The position numbers and the translations under genes are program-made. Shown here piece after piece: positions 46,103 to 55,641 of a stretch of 64,000 nt of DNA (positions are counted from its first letter, which is position 1; each line of letters begins with the position of its first letter). The notes below the pieces were generated by a model. The model did no database searches, was not told where the DNA came from, and saw only the letters and a program-made list of their open reading frames with translations. The stretch is from assembly GCA_030528055.1 (NCBI GenBank), contig JAUMZQ010000013.1:1-64000 (forward strand), written 5' to 3'. Source of the DNA: Streptococcus sp. Its GTDB lineage: Bacteria; Bacillota; Bacilli; Lactobacillales; Streptococcaceae.

Positions 46103-47889
46103 CCACATTTGAAATCAAGGAAGAATTTTATGTTGACGGAAAACCGTTTAAAATTTTATCGGGTGCGATTCAATATTTTCGTCTACATCCAGATCAATGG
46201 CGAGAAACACTGTATAATTTAAAGGCATTAGGATGTAATACTGTAGAAACTTATATTCCGTGGAGTCTTCATGAACCACATGAGGGACAGTTTGTAAAAG
46301 AAGGGATGCTAGATTTCGAAGCCTATTTTGATTTAGCTAAGGAACTTGGGTTATACATCATTGTTCGGCCTTCTCCTTATATTTGTGCAGAATTTGATTT
46401 TGGTGGGATGCCTGCTTGGCTACTGACTTATCCTAACATTCGTTTGAGGGTAAATAACAAACTTTTTCTAGAAAAAGTAGCTCATTTTTATGATTGGCTC
46501 TTTCCTAAATTATTGCCTTATCAATTTACTCAAGGTGGACCTGTTTTAATGATGCAAGTGGAAAATGAGTATGGGTCCTATGCTGAGGATAAAGAATATC
46601 TTCGAGCTATTGCGAAGCTAATGCGTGATAGAGGGGTGACAACTCCTCTCTTCACATCTGATGGTACATGGATTGAAGCTCTTGAATCGGGCACCTTGAT
46701 AGAAGATGATGTTTTTGTGACAGGAAATTTTGGTTCCAAAGCGAAGGAAAATACAGATAATCTTCGTGCATTCATGGATAAACATCATAAGAAATGGCCG
46801 TTAATGTGTACGGAATTTTGGGATGGATGGTTTAGTCGATGGAACGAACCAATTGTTCGGAGGGGTGCAGAAGATTTAGCCAGTGATGTGAAAGAAATGT
46901 TGCAAATTGGAAGCATGAATCTCTTTTTGCTTCGTGGTGGAACAAATTTTGGTTTTATTAGTGGTTGCTCTGCGAGAAAAACAAGAGACTTGCCACAAGT
47001 AACTTCCTATGATTTTGATGCTCCTATCAATGAATGGGGAGTTCCTACTGAGAAATATTATGCTGTTCAAAGAGTCATTCATGAAGTCTATCCAGAATTG
47101 GAACAAACAGAACCGATTGTTCGTCAAGCAAAAAGGTACGGTACTTTTTCGGTAGAGGGAACAGCTAATTTGTTTGATATTGCTCCAGTTATTGCAAAAG
47201 AAAACAATGTTGATTATCCTCAACCAATGGAAAAAATGGGACAAAATCATGGATATGTTCTTTACCGTTCTGATATTAAAAATCAATACCATGAAGAGCG
47301 ATTAAAAGCTCTAGAAACTCATGACCGCTGCCAATTTTATGTTAATGAAGAGCATTTAGCAACTCAATATCGAGAAGAAATTGGGGATGAAGTTCTCTTT
47401 TCTGCAGATACAGAAAAAATTAAAATTGATGTATTGGTTGAAAATATGGGGCGTGTAAACTATGGGTATAAGCTAGGAGCTCCAAGTCAATCAAAGGGTG
47501 TCAAAGGTGGGATTATGATTAATCATCAATTCCGTAAAGGTTGGCGTCAATATGGACTAGAGTTTGATGAAGAAATGCTTTCAAAGATTGAATGTACTCA
47601 ACCACTTCCAAATGAAGTAAAAGCTCCAATTTTTTATAAATTCAATGTCGCTTTAGATGAAATTTCCGATACATTTATTGATTGTTCCAAATACGGTAAA
47701 GGATGTATTAGTGTTAATGGTTTTAATTTAGGGCGCTACTGGAGTCAAGGCCCGATTCAATACCTTTATGTTCCATCTGGATTGCTCAAGGAAGAAAATG
47801 AATTTTTAGTATTTGAAACAGAAAATATTAAAATTGAAACATTATCCCTCGTAGACAAACCAGTTTATAAGGATGAGGAGGAAGTATGA
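46099..47889 (+). CDS. bgaC: GH35 beta-galactosidase (BgaC-like)
   Basis: The 596-residue glycosidase has acid/base E157 (QVENEYGS) and nucleophile E239 (CTEFWDGW), the GH35 pattern YIPWSLHEPHEG and C-terminal beta domains (NLGRYWSQGPIQYLYVP). Size and motifs match pneumococcal BgaC, which prefers Gal-beta1,3-GlcNAc. It lacks a signal peptide or anchor, so it should act on imported sugar, though BgaC has been reported at the pneumococcal surface. Its start overlaps EIIC and its stop overlaps the aldo/keto reductase. Confidence 0.92.
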   Translation: MTTFEIKEEFYVDGKPFKILSGAIQYFRLHPDQWRETLYNLKALGCNTVETYIPWSLHEPHEGQFVKEGMLDFEAYFDLAKELGLYIIVRPSPYICAEFDFGGMPAWLLTYPNIRLRVNNKLFLEKVAHFYDWLFPKLLPYQFTQGGPVLMMQVENEYGSYAEDKEYLRAIAKLMRDRGVTTPLFTSDGTWIEALESGTLIEDDVFVTGNFGSKAKENTDNLRAFMDKHHKKWPLMCTEFWDGWFSRWNEPIVRRGAEDLASDVKEMLQIGSMNLFLLRGGTNFGFISGCSARKTRDLPQVTSYDFDAPINEWGVPTEKYYAVQRVIHEVYPELEQTEPIVRQAKRYGTFSVEGTANLFDIAPVIAKENNVDYPQPMEKMGQNHGYVLYRSDIKNQYHEERLKALETHDRCQFYVNEEHLATQYREEIGDEVLFSADTEKIKIDVLVENMGRVNYGYKLGAPSQSKGVKGGIMINHQFRKGWRQYGLEFDEEMLSKIECTQPLPNEVKAPIFYKFNVALDEISDTFIDCSKYGKGCISVNGFNLGRYWSQGPIQYLYVPSGLLKEENEFLVFETENIKIETLSLVDKPVYKDEEEV

Positions 47890-48815
47890 AATATCTAAAT
47901 GTTGGAGGTGAATTAAAACAAGCCAGTCAGTTGATTCTTGGCTGTATGCGTATGGCAGAAAAGTCAGGCGATGAGATTGTTGCCATTTTAAAAACAGCAG
48001 AGGAAATTGGAATTAATTTTTATGATCACTCAGATGTCTATGCTGGGGGTCAGTCAGAAGCAAAATTTGCTAAAGGCTTGCAGACAGCGAAAATTCCTCG
48101 CGACAAGGTGATTATTCAGTCGAAGTGTGGTCTTCGTGATGTTCATCAAAATTATCATTTTGATTTTTCGAAAGATTACATTGTAAGCTCAGTCGAAAAA
48201 AGTTTACAGCGATTGCAGACAGATTATTTGGATATACTTCTACTACATCGTCCAGATGCACTGATAGAACCAGATGAGGTGGCAGAAGCTTTTCACCAAC
48301 TACACCAAGATGGGAAAGTACGTTATTTTGGAGTTAGTAACCAAACACCTTATCAAATTGAATTGTTACAAAAAAGTATGAATCAAAAATTACTGGTTAA
48401 TCAATTACAATTTGGTCCAGCACATACGATTATGGTGGACGAGGGTCTCAATACTAACATGCATAATCGCTTTGCTATTTTTAGAGATGGTGGTGTTCTA
48501 GACTATTGTCGATTAAAAGACATTACTATTCAAGCGTGGTCGCCATTTCAAGTGGACTTGGCTCAAGGGTTATTTATGAAACATCCTGACTATCGTCAAT
48601 TAACAGATGTTTTACAGCAGTTTGCTAATCAATACCAAATATCTTTTGAAGCAATGGTACTCGCGTGGATTTTGAGACATCCTGCTCAAATGCAACCGAT
48701 AGTAGGAACTATGAATACCTCACGCTTGGCATCTATGGCACAGGCATTTGACATTTCTCTACCACGATCTGAATGGTATCAAATTTATAAAAGTGCGGGC
48801 AATAACTTACCCTGA
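47886..48815 (+). CDS. Aldo/keto reductase (YdhF-like)
   Basis: The 309-residue TIM-barrel oxidoreductase has the AKR catalytic set: Asp in FYDHSD, Tyr in VYAGG, Lys in IQSKCG and His in LLHRPDA. NADPH-site residues are near the C-terminus (GTMNTSRL). The start overlaps the bgaC stop (ATGA), so it is the last gene of this tightly coupled operon. It probably reduces a sugar or aldehyde made from the imported glycan; the substrate is unknown. Confidence 0.88.
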   Translation: MKYLNVGGELKQASQLILGCMRMAEKSGDEIVAILKTAEEIGINFYDHSDVYAGGQSEAKFAKGLQTAKIPRDKVIIQSKCGLRDVHQNYHFDFSKDYIVSSVEKSLQRLQTDYLDILLLHRPDALIEPDEVAEAFHQLHQDGKVRYFGVSNQTPYQIELLQKSMNQKLLVNQLQFGPAHTIMVDEGLNTNMHNRFAIFRDGGVLDYCRLKDITIQAWSPFQVDLAQGLFMKHPDYRQLTDVLQQFANQYQISFEAMVLAWILRHPAQMQPIVGTMNTSRLASMAQAFDISLPRSEWYQIYKSAGNNLP

Positions 48816-48886
48816 TATTTTAAACAAGTCCTGAGTATACGTTTTGAATTTGTTTAACTTTTTACAGTTTCTGAAAGGAGCTTTAC

Positions 48887-50287
48887 ATGAATAAAAACAA
48901 GAAAATTCATTTTATAGTGATTGTTTCTGTGATGTTGACGTTCATTTTTACAGTTTTCATTCCAGTAGGAGCGGATGAGAAAACTGAAAATAATGTCTCT
49001 AGCGATACCGTTGCTACAACTACTGAAAGCACATCTTCTGATAAGGAAAATGAAACATCAGAAATTGCAGTGCCGATAGCGGATGCAAAAGATGTGGCAG
49101 CACCAGTATCAAATGAGACACCAGCAAATACAGAAACTTCGAATCAGAATATGTCAGAAGAAGAAAAGCAACGAGCAATTGCTCAAATGGGAGCTAATCA
49201 GGGAGACGTTTGGGTATGGTCCGCGGATAATAAAGTGGAAGGTGAAAAACGAGGACCAAATGGTGGTGCTGGACAATTTAATGGAGGATCAGTCGTACAG
49301 GGAGGACGACCAACTTACAATCCACCGGCTTCTTGGTACTATCTTGCCTATAAGGGAGAAGGCATGACCGATGAAGAAGCACAAGCAGCTTTTAATAAAG
49401 AACTTAATCGTTGGATGACGGAGTTTGATCCATGGGGAGTTATTGTTGAAATGTCAGATAATCAAGCAAGCAATGCTTGGGCAGATGTTCGCAATATGAA
49501 AGCTTTTGTTTTGCGTCAAAATTCAAGCACATGGGATCAGATTGTGGATCATCCTGAAGCAGTTCAGTGGGCATCACAATTTAAAGGGAATATGTCTAGT
49601 AATGTTGGAGATGCAAATAAAAGTGCTGTTAGTGGAGGAGGAACTTCTTTAGAAGTATTGACAAAACAAGATAGAGTAGCCCATTGGGGGTCTGATCAAG
49701 CGCGTCATATAGAAAGTCCTCAAACGATAAAAGCGGTTCTTGTTTCTGTTGAAGCTAGAATTTCTGATAAATCAGATCCAAATGCTAAGCTTGGAATTCA
49801 AGTGGGAGGAGATTGGAAGTTTGATAAAGATGAAAGTCACCCATATTGGTATCCAGGGGCTGGTCTATCAGGTATTCAACGGTTATCTAAAGATTGGGCA
49901 CGTTATTATTTCGTAAGTGTAACTGGAATACAGGATGCAATGGCTGAGAGAGCTATCACGCCAGAGGAGTTTTTTGCATCTACTGTTCCACTAGCAGATA
50001 TGAAAAAAGAGTCTGTTCCACTTCAAGAGAGCACACCACTTTCAAATGCACTTCCAACTGTACAGACTCTTTCTTCCAATGAAGAAAAGACTACAGGAAA
50101 TAATGCAAATGTGACAGATCCAACGGAAACAAAATCAACTGTTTCTAACACTTCTCACTCTCGTAGTCTACCTCAAACAGGGAGTAAAAATAGTTATCTA
50201 CTTATTCAATTATTTGGTTTAGGATTGTTATTGTTAGGAGCTCAGCTTATGAGAATATCTAGAATAAATGTTTCATCAAAAGAGTAA
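48887..50287 (+). CDS. LPXTG surface protein with an unrecognised central domain
   Basis: The 466-residue protein has a signal peptide (hydrophobic core about 10-28, cleavage near 30), an acidic Ser/Thr linker to about 95, a Trp-rich globular region (about 100-370), a second linker, and the sortase signal LPQTG at 428 with TM and basic tail. I do not recognise the central domain. It contains WVWSADNKVEG, a Gly-rich stretch, WYYLAYKGEGMTDEEAQ, FDPWGVIVEMSDNQASNAW and YWYPGAGLSG, and its many aromatics would suit carbohydrate binding. It lies 71 nt past the beta-galactosidase operon, so it may bind the same host glycan. Confidence 0.75.
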   Translation: MNKNKKIHFIVIVSVMLTFIFTVFIPVGADEKTENNVSSDTVATTTESTSSDKENETSEIAVPIADAKDVAAPVSNETPANTETSNQNMSEEEKQRAIAQMGANQGDVWVWSADNKVEGEKRGPNGGAGQFNGGSVVQGGRPTYNPPASWYYLAYKGEGMTDEEAQAAFNKELNRWMTEFDPWGVIVEMSDNQASNAWADVRNMKAFVLRQNSSTWDQIVDHPEAVQWASQFKGNMSSNVGDANKSAVSGGGTSLEVLTKQDRVAHWGSDQARHIESPQTIKAVLVSVEARISDKSDPNAKLGIQVGGDWKFDKDESHPYWYPGAGLSGIQRLSKDWARYYFVSVTGIQDAMAERAITPEEFFASTVPLADMKKESVPLQESTPLSNALPTVQTLSSNEEKTTGNNANVTDPTETKSTVSNTSHSRSLPQTGSKNSYLLIQLFGLGLLLLGAQLMRISRINVSSKE

Positions 50288-50318
50288 ACATTCTTTGATG
50301 TAAAATAGGCAGTCAGAG

Positions 50319-50347
50319 CACTCTGTTTTTTAACAGAGTGTTTTTTT
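50319..50347 (+). terminator. Terminator of the LPXTG protein gene
   Basis: CACTCTGTT (50319-50327) and AACAGAGTG (50332-50340) form a perfect stem, followed by seven T. Confidence 0.92.
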
Positions 50348-50439
50348 GAATAATTTATGATGTGTAAAAATATCGGAGTACGTTATAGAAAAGAATAGCT
50401 TTTTTTCTACTAGATTCAACTAGAAAATCTTCCTAAAAA

Positions 50440-50448
50440 TGATATAAT
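50440..50448 (+). promoter_or_regulatory. Extended -10 promoter of leuS
   Basis: TGATATAAT with TATAAT at 50443-50448. Only about 20 nt of leader precede the SD, so there is no room for a T-box. Confidence 0.7.
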
Positions 50449-50475
50449 AGGAATATCACAATATTGGAGAACTGT

Positions 50476-52977
50476 ATGACTTACTATAATCACAAGGAAA
50501 TTGAACCCAAGTGGCAAAAATATTGGGCAAAAAACCATACTTTTAAAACAGGAACAGATCAAGAAAAACCAAATTTTTATGCTCTAGACATGTTCCCTTA
50601 TCCTTCTGGGGCAGGTCTTCATGTGGGGCATCCAGAGGGTTATACTGCAACAGATATTTTGAGTCGTTACAAACGTGCTCAAGGTTTTAATGTGTTACAT
50701 CCTATGGGGTGGGATGCTTTTGGTTTGCCAGCAGAACAATATGCAATGGATACAGGAAATGATCCAGCTGACTTTACCGCAGAAAATATCGCTAACTTTA
50801 AACGCCAAATCAACTCACTAGGTTTTTCGTATGATTGGGAACGAGAACTCAATACAACTGACCCAAATTACTACAAATGGACTCAATGGATTTTCACTAA
50901 ATTGTATGAAAAAGGCTTGGCTTATGAAGCTGAAGTGCCAGTTAACTGGGTGGAAGAGTTGGGAACGGCTATTGCCAATGAGGAAGTGTTGCCAGATGGA
51001 ACTTCGGAGCGTGGTGGTTATCCTGTTATCCGCAAACCGATGCGTCAATGGATGTTAAAAATTACAGCTTATGCAGAACGTTTGCTTAATGATCTTGAAG
51101 ATTTGGATTGGCCAGAATCTATTAAGGATATGCAACGGAACTGGATTGGGAAATCAACAGGTGCTAATGTAACATTCAAAGTAAAAGGAACGGATAAAGA
51201 ATTCACCGTTTTTACCACTCGACCAGACACACTTTTTGGAGCAACTTTTGCGGTATTAGCTCCAGAACATGCTCTTGTTGATTCAATTACAAGTCCTGAA
51301 CAACAGCAGATTGTTGCAGATTATAAGAGACAGGCTTCCCTTAAGTCAGATTTAGCACGTACAGATTTAGCCAAAGAAAAAACAGGTGTATGGACAGGGG
51401 CCTATGCTATTAATCCTGTAAATGGGAAAGAAATTCCAATTTGGATTGCAGACTATGTACTAGCTAGTTATGGAACAGGTGCAGTAATGGCTGTTCCAGC
51501 TCATGACCAACGTGACTGGGAATTTGCTAAGCAGTTTGATTTGCCAATCATTCCAGTTTTAAAAGGTGGTAATATAGAAGAAGCTGCCTATACAGAAGAT
51601 GGCATCCATATCAACTCAGATTTTCTAGATTGTCTTGACAAAGAAGAAGCTATTGCAAAAATGATTGCTTGGTTAGAGGATAACAATTGTGGGCAAGAAA
51701 AAATCACCTACCGTCTGAGAGACTGGTTGTTCAGTCGCCAACGTTATTGGGGAGAACCTATTCCGATTATTCATTGGGAAGATGGGACTTCAACAGTTAT
51801 TCCTGAAGAGAATCTACCACTAGTGTTACCTGTAACCAAAGATATTCGTCCATCGGGGACTGGAGAGAGCCCTCTAGCGAACTTGGAGGATTGGCTTGAG
51901 GTTACAAGAGAAGATGGCGTAAAGGGACGCCGTGAAACCAATACCATGCCACAATGGGCAGGCTCTAGTTGGTATTATCTTCGTTATATTGATCCACATA
52001 ATAAGGAAAAATTAGCGGACGAGGAACTATTGAAGGCTTGGCTACCAGTTGATGTTTATATCGGTGGTGCTGAACATGCCGTTCTTCACCTTCTTTATGC
52101 ACGTTTCTGGCATAAGTTCCTCTATGATTTGGGAATTGTACCGACAACAGAACCCTTCCAAAAATTATTTAATCAAGGGATGATTTTGGGAACTAGTTAC
52201 CGTGATCATCGTGGGGCACTTGTTGCTACGGATAAAGTAGAAAAACGAGATGGTTCATTCTTCCATATTGAAACAGGTGAAGAGTTGGAACAAGCACCTG
52301 CAAAAATGTCTAAATCACTCAAAAATGTTGTCAATCCTGATGATGTAGTGGAGCAATACGGGGCGGATACACTTCGTATTTATGAGATGTTCATGGGACC
52401 ATTAGATGCTTCCATTGCTTGGTCGGAAGAAGGGCTAGAAGGAAGCCGAAAATTTCTTGATCGCGTATATCGTCTGTTACAATCTAAAGATATTGTCAAG
52501 GAAAACGATGGACACTTAGACAAGGTATACCATCAAACTGTTAAATTGGTGACCGAACAGATTGAGGAACTTCGGTTTAATACAGCGATTGCTCAATTGA
52601 TGGTCTTTGTCAATGCTGCTAATAAAGAAGAACATTTGTACATAGAATATGCAAAAGGCTTCATCCAATTACTTGCTCCATTTGCACCTCATTTGTCAGA
52701 AGAATTGTGGCAGCAACTTACTCAAGATGGTCAGACTATTTCTTATGTAAAATGGCCGACTTATGATGAAACAAAGCTGATTGAAGATGATGTTGAAATT
52801 GTTGTTCAAATAAAAGGAAAAGTTCGTGCGAAACTTGTGGTTGCTAAAGATTTATCAAAAGAAGAATTGCAAGAACTTGCCCTTAAAAATGAGAAAATCC
52901 AATCCGAACTAATAGGAAAAGAGGTTGTAAAAGTCATCGCAGTTCCTAATAAATTGGTAAATATTGTTATAAAATAA
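50476..52977 (+). CDS. leuS: Leucyl-tRNA synthetase
   Basis: The 833-residue class I synthetase has the HIGH-type motif as HVGHPEG (about 49-55), the CP1 editing domain with [12 protein letters not shown] and [20 protein letters not shown] (KMSKSLKNV, about 615) and the C-terminal anticodon-binding and tRNA-contact domains. The ATG at 50476 follows TTGGAGA; the upstream TTG at 50464 is part of the SD. The length equals that of other streptococcal LeuRS. Confidence 0.97.
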   Translation: MTYYNHKEIEPKWQKYWAKNHTFKTGTDQEKPNFYALDMFPYPSGAGLHVGHPEGYTATDILSRYKRAQGFNVLHPMGWDAFGLPAEQYAMDTGNDPADFTAENIANFKRQINSLGFSYDWERELNTTDPNYYKWTQWIFTKLYEKGLAYEAEVPVNWVEELGTAIANEEVLPDGTSERGGYPVIRKPMRQWMLKITAYAERLLNDLEDLDWPESIKDMQRNWIGKSTGANVTFKVKGTDKEFTVFTTRPDTLFGATFAVLAPEHALVDSITSPEQQQIVADYKRQASLKSDLARTDLAKEKTGVWTGAYAINPVNGKEIPIWIADYVLASYGTGAVMAVPAHDQRDWEFAKQFDLPIIPVLKGGNIEEAAYTEDGIHINSDFLDCLDKEEAIAKMIAWLEDNNCGQEKITYRLRDWLFSRQRYWGEPIPIIHWEDGTSTVIPEENLPLVLPVTKDIRPSGTGESPLANLEDWLEVTREDGVKGRRETNTMPQWAGSSWYYLRYIDPHNKEKLADEELLKAWLPVDVYIGGAEHAVLHLLYARFWHKFLYDLGIVPTTEPFQKLFNQGMILGTSYRDHRGALVATDKVEKRDGSFFHIETGEELEQAPAKMSKSLKNVVNPDDVVEQYGADTLRIYEMFMGPLDASIAWSEEGLEGSRKFLDRVYRLLQSKDIVKENDGHLDKVYHQTVKLVTEQIEELRFNTAIAQLMVFVNAANKEEHLYIEYAKGFIQLLAPFAPHLSEELWQQLTQDGQTISYVKWPTYDETKLIEDDVEIVVQIKGKVRAKLVVAKDLSKEELQELALKNEKIQSELIGKEVVKVIAVPNKLVNIVIK

Positions 52978-52983
52978 TGACTA

Positions 52984-53053
52984 AAACATCTCCATAATAG
53001 AGATGTTTCAGTCCTAAGAAAGCCCATAGAATTCATTTTCTAAGGGCTTTTCT
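52984..53053 (+). terminator. Tandem hairpins after leuS
   Basis: AAACATCTC/GAGATGTTT (52984-53008) lacks a T-run. AAAGCCC/GGGCTTT (53019-53050) is followed by T-rich sequence and is the better terminator. Confidence 0.7.
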
Positions 53054-53128
53054 TTCTATTTAGAGGTATAATAGATGTTTTAGTTAATGGAAATTTGTAA
53101 GATGAGAATCTACTCAGAGATCTTATAA

Positions 53129-53157
53129 TTGCTATTCCTACTTGTATTATATATAAT
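53129..53157 (+). promoter_or_regulatory. Promoter of the esterase gene
   Basis: TTGCTA (53129-53134), 17 bp, TATAAT (53152-53157). Confidence 0.65.
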
Positions 53158-53208
53158 ATACGAATAGATAAAGGAAGTTTCGACTGACATTTAGTACAAA
53201 GGAGTAAT

Positions 53209-54171
53209 ATGAAAAAAATTAAATACAGGTATTTGGTATTGATTGTTTTGAGCCTTTTGATTGCTTCGATCGCTCTAATACTACCTCATGTAAATAAAGA
53301 CAAAAAAAGTTCTGAAACAACAGCTAAAAAAACAGTTGTTTCTTCATCAAGTAGTGTCTCTGAATCATCATCTCAATCTTCCTCCACTGTTCAAGTACAA
53401 TCACCGTCTTCTGAAGTTGTAAAGGAAGAATTTTCCATTGATAATGGTGGGAAGTCTATTTATGGTTATTATACCGCTCCTAAAAATTACAAAGAGATAA
53501 ATCTTCCGACGATCGTATTTGCACATGGTTTCAATGGAAGTGCGGAATTTGGAGATGCTTATGCTCAACATTTTGCAAAAGAAGGATACATTGTTTATAG
53601 TTTTGATTTTTCAGGTGGTAGCCCTAGAAGTAGAAGTGATGGCAGTATTTATGAGATGTCTGTATTCACGGAAGAAGCAGAATTAACAACTATCGTTCAA
53701 ACCTTACAAAAACAAAGTTTCGTGGATAAAAACAACATCTATTTATTAGGGAATAGCCAAGGTGGAGTTGTCTCTATCATGACAGCTGCTCATTTGGGGA
53801 ATGAGATAGCAGGTGTATTTCTAACAAATCCAGCCTTTGTTTTATTTGATGATGCTAAGAGTTTGTTTTCATCTGTTGATGAAATCCCTGAACGTTATAA
53901 CCATAAGGGAAATATGGTAGGAAAGGTTTATTTTGAAAAATCACTGGACTACAATATTGAAGATACATACAAAAAAGTGACGAGTCCAGTTTTGATTATT
54001 CAAGGTGATAGTGATGAGATTGTTCCTCTCTCTTATGCAAAGGATGCTGAAAAATTATTAGTAAAAGGTCAGTTGCATGTCATTTCAGGAGCTGGACACA
54101 TGTTGAATTCTCAAGAGAATAATGAAGCGATGCAAACGATAGATACCTTTTTGGCAAATTTAAAAAAGTGA
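53209..54171 (+). CDS. Membrane-anchored extracellular alpha/beta-hydrolase (esterase)
   Basis: The 320-residue protein has an N-terminal TM segment (about 8-27), a Ser-rich linker (about 35-70) and an alpha/beta hydrolase domain. The nucleophile Ser is in LLGNSQGGVV, the Asp in QGDSDEIV and the His in SGAGHML. The oxyanion region is VFAHGFNGS. It resembles cinnamoyl/feruloyl and short-chain carboxylesterases of lactobacilli. There is no lipobox Cys, so it is anchored by the helix or released after cleavage. The substrate is not known. Confidence 0.82.
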   Translation: MKKIKYRYLVLIVLSLLIASIALILPHVNKDKKSSETTAKKTVVSSSSSVSESSSQSSSTVQVQSPSSEVVKEEFSIDNGGKSIYGYYTAPKNYKEINLPTIVFAHGFNGSAEFGDAYAQHFAKEGYIVYSFDFSGGSPRSRSDGSIYEMSVFTEEAELTTIVQTLQKQSFVDKNNIYLLGNSQGGVVSIMTAAHLGNEIAGVFLTNPAFVLFDDAKSLFSSVDEIPERYNHKGNMVGKVYFEKSLDYNIEDTYKKVTSPVLIIQGDSDEIVPLSYAKDAEKLLVKGQLHVISGAGHMLNSQENNEAMQTIDTFLANLKK

Positions 54172-54251
54172 TAGAATAATTATATAAGCTAAGTGTCCGT
54201 CAGTTAGAGAATAAATACAATAGAGTAGGACAAAAGGTAGTAATATAAAGA

Positions 54252-54280
54252 AAAAAACATGTTCATCACATGTTTTTTTT
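54252..54280. terminator. Bidirectional terminator between the esterase and VTT genes
   Basis: AAAAACATGT and ACATGTTTTT with a 5-nt loop and A/T tracts on both sides, between convergent genes. Confidence 0.88.
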
Positions 54281-54283
54281 GAA

Positions 54284-54907
54284 CTACTGGAATGCTTTCC
54301 AAAAAAAGTCAATAATGTAAGTCAATCCGTAAGTATAAACGATAAGAGTGAATGGTTTACATAGTACAATGATTGTAATATAACGTTTAAACGACATTTT
54401 AGTTAGCGCTGCTAACATACAGAGAAAATCAGCAGGGCTGATTGGCCAAATCATCATAAAGATAAAGAAACGATCAAAACGGTCTCCTTTATCTAGCCAA
54501 GTGATATATTTATTGTAGGTTTTTTTACTGACAACGGATTGAACAAAAGCAGGACCATAAGTTCGAGACAAGTAAAAAATAATAATACAACCAATGACGA
54601 TACCGACGTAATTATAAATTGTTCCAACGATATGACCATAAATATAAACTCCTGCAACAGAAGTGAGAGCTCCTGGAATAATAGGAACGACAGTTTGTAA
54701 AATTTGTAAAAAGATAAACAGTGGCGGTCCCCAAAAACCAGCTTGTTGAATAAAGGCAGAAAGTGTTTCTTTGGATTTTAAGATACCAGCATAGTAAGCC
54801 CAGATACAAAAAAGAATAGTAGCTACAGCACCAATGATAGATGACCAGTTGATTATTTTTTGAAGAAGCGGAGAAACAGTTGTCATTTGTTTATTTTTTT
54901 CAGACAT
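54284..54907 (-). CDS. TVP38/TMEM64 (VTT, DedA-like) membrane protein
   Basis: The 207-residue protein has about five or six TM helices and the VTT-domain pattern QTVVPIIPGALTSVAGVYIYG, with the conserved Pro-Gly re-entrant segment, then FIFMMIWPISPADFLCMLAAL. DedA/VTT proteins are linked to lipid scrambling and envelope homeostasis. It is monocistronic, and the ATG follows AGGGAG. The specific lipid or solute is unknown. Confidence 0.85.
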   Translation of the reverse strand: MSEKNKQMTTVSPLLQKIINWSSIIGAVATILFCIWAYYAGILKSKETLSAFIQQAGFWGPPLFIFLQILQTVVPIIPGALTSVAGVYIYGHIVGTIYNYVGIVIGCIIIFYLSRTYGPAFVQSVVSKKTYNKYITWLDKGDRFDRFFIFMMIWPISPADFLCMLAALTKMSFKRYITIIVLCKPFTLIVYTYGLTYIIDFFWKAFQ

Positions 54908-55073
54908 AAAAACTCCCTAATCTATAAAATCTAATTTTCATTGTAACATATTTTCATTATTTTGTAAGAATACAGAAAATGATGCATCATATTCTATAAT
55001 ATCATACCAATCATGAGCAATGAAATATTACTCTATTGATAACAAGATCAGATGTGCGAAATCTACGCTTTTA

Positions 55074-55082
55074 TGCTATAAT
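55074..55082 (+). promoter_or_regulatory. Extended -10 promoter of the yqeG operon
   Basis: TGCTATAAT with TATAAT at 55077-55082, about 30 bp before the yqeG GTG. No clear -35. Confidence 0.7.
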
Positions 55083-55110
55083 GATGAGAATACAATTTTT
55101 GGAGAAGAAT

Positions 55111-55638
55111 GTGGTACTTGAAGATTATATACCTGATTTTGCGATTGAAGCAGCCTATGATTTAACCGTAGAAAGTTTGAAAAAACATAAAATTAAAGCT
55201 GTTTTAGTGGATTTAGATAATACCTTGATTGCTTGGAATAATCCTGATGGGACACCGGAGATGAAACAGTGGCTTCACGATTTACAAGATGCAGGTATTC
55301 GAGTGATTGTCGTATCGAATAATACTAAAACACGTGTCAAGCGTGCAGTGGAAAAGTTTGAAATTGATTATGTCTACTGGTCTATGAAACCATTTACCTT
55401 TGGAATTAATCGAGCATTGAAACAATTTCATTTTAAGAAAAATGAAGTTGTCATGGTGGGAGACCAACTGATGACGGATATTCGTGCGGCACATCGTGCA
55501 GGCATTCGTTCCATTTTAGTAAAGCCATTGGTAGAACATGATTCAATCAAAACCAAGTTAAACCGTATGCGTGAGCGTCAGGTGATGAAAAAAATCACTG
55601 AAAAATACGGCTCGATCAAGTATACAAAAGGAATTTAA
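55111..55638 (+). CDS. yqeG: YqeG family HAD phosphatase
   Basis: The 175-residue HAD IIIA protein has the nucleophile motif VLVDLDNTLIAW, motif II VVSNN and motif IV MVGDQLMTDIRAA. The GTG at 55111 is chosen because GGAG lies 6 nt upstream and the resulting N-terminus (MVLEDYIPDFAIEAAYDLTV) matches streptococcal YqeG; the in-frame ATG at 55036 lies upstream of the promoter. It is the first gene of the conserved yqeG-yqeH-yhbY-nadD-yqeK-rsfS cluster. Its substrate is unknown. Confidence 0.9.
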   Translation: MVLEDYIPDFAIEAAYDLTVESLKKHKIKAVLVDLDNTLIAWNNPDGTPEMKQWLHDLQDAGIRVIVVSNNTKTRVKRAVEKFEIDYVYWSMKPFTFGINRALKQFHFKKNEVVMVGDQLMTDIRAAHRAGIRSILVKPLVEHDSIKTKLNRMRERQVMKKITEKYGSIKYTKGI

Positions 55639-55641
55639 TCA

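Noticed and set aside
50348..50475. T-box riboswitch upstream of leuS
   Set aside because: The extended -10 lies only about 20 nt before the SD, which leaves no room for a T-box.
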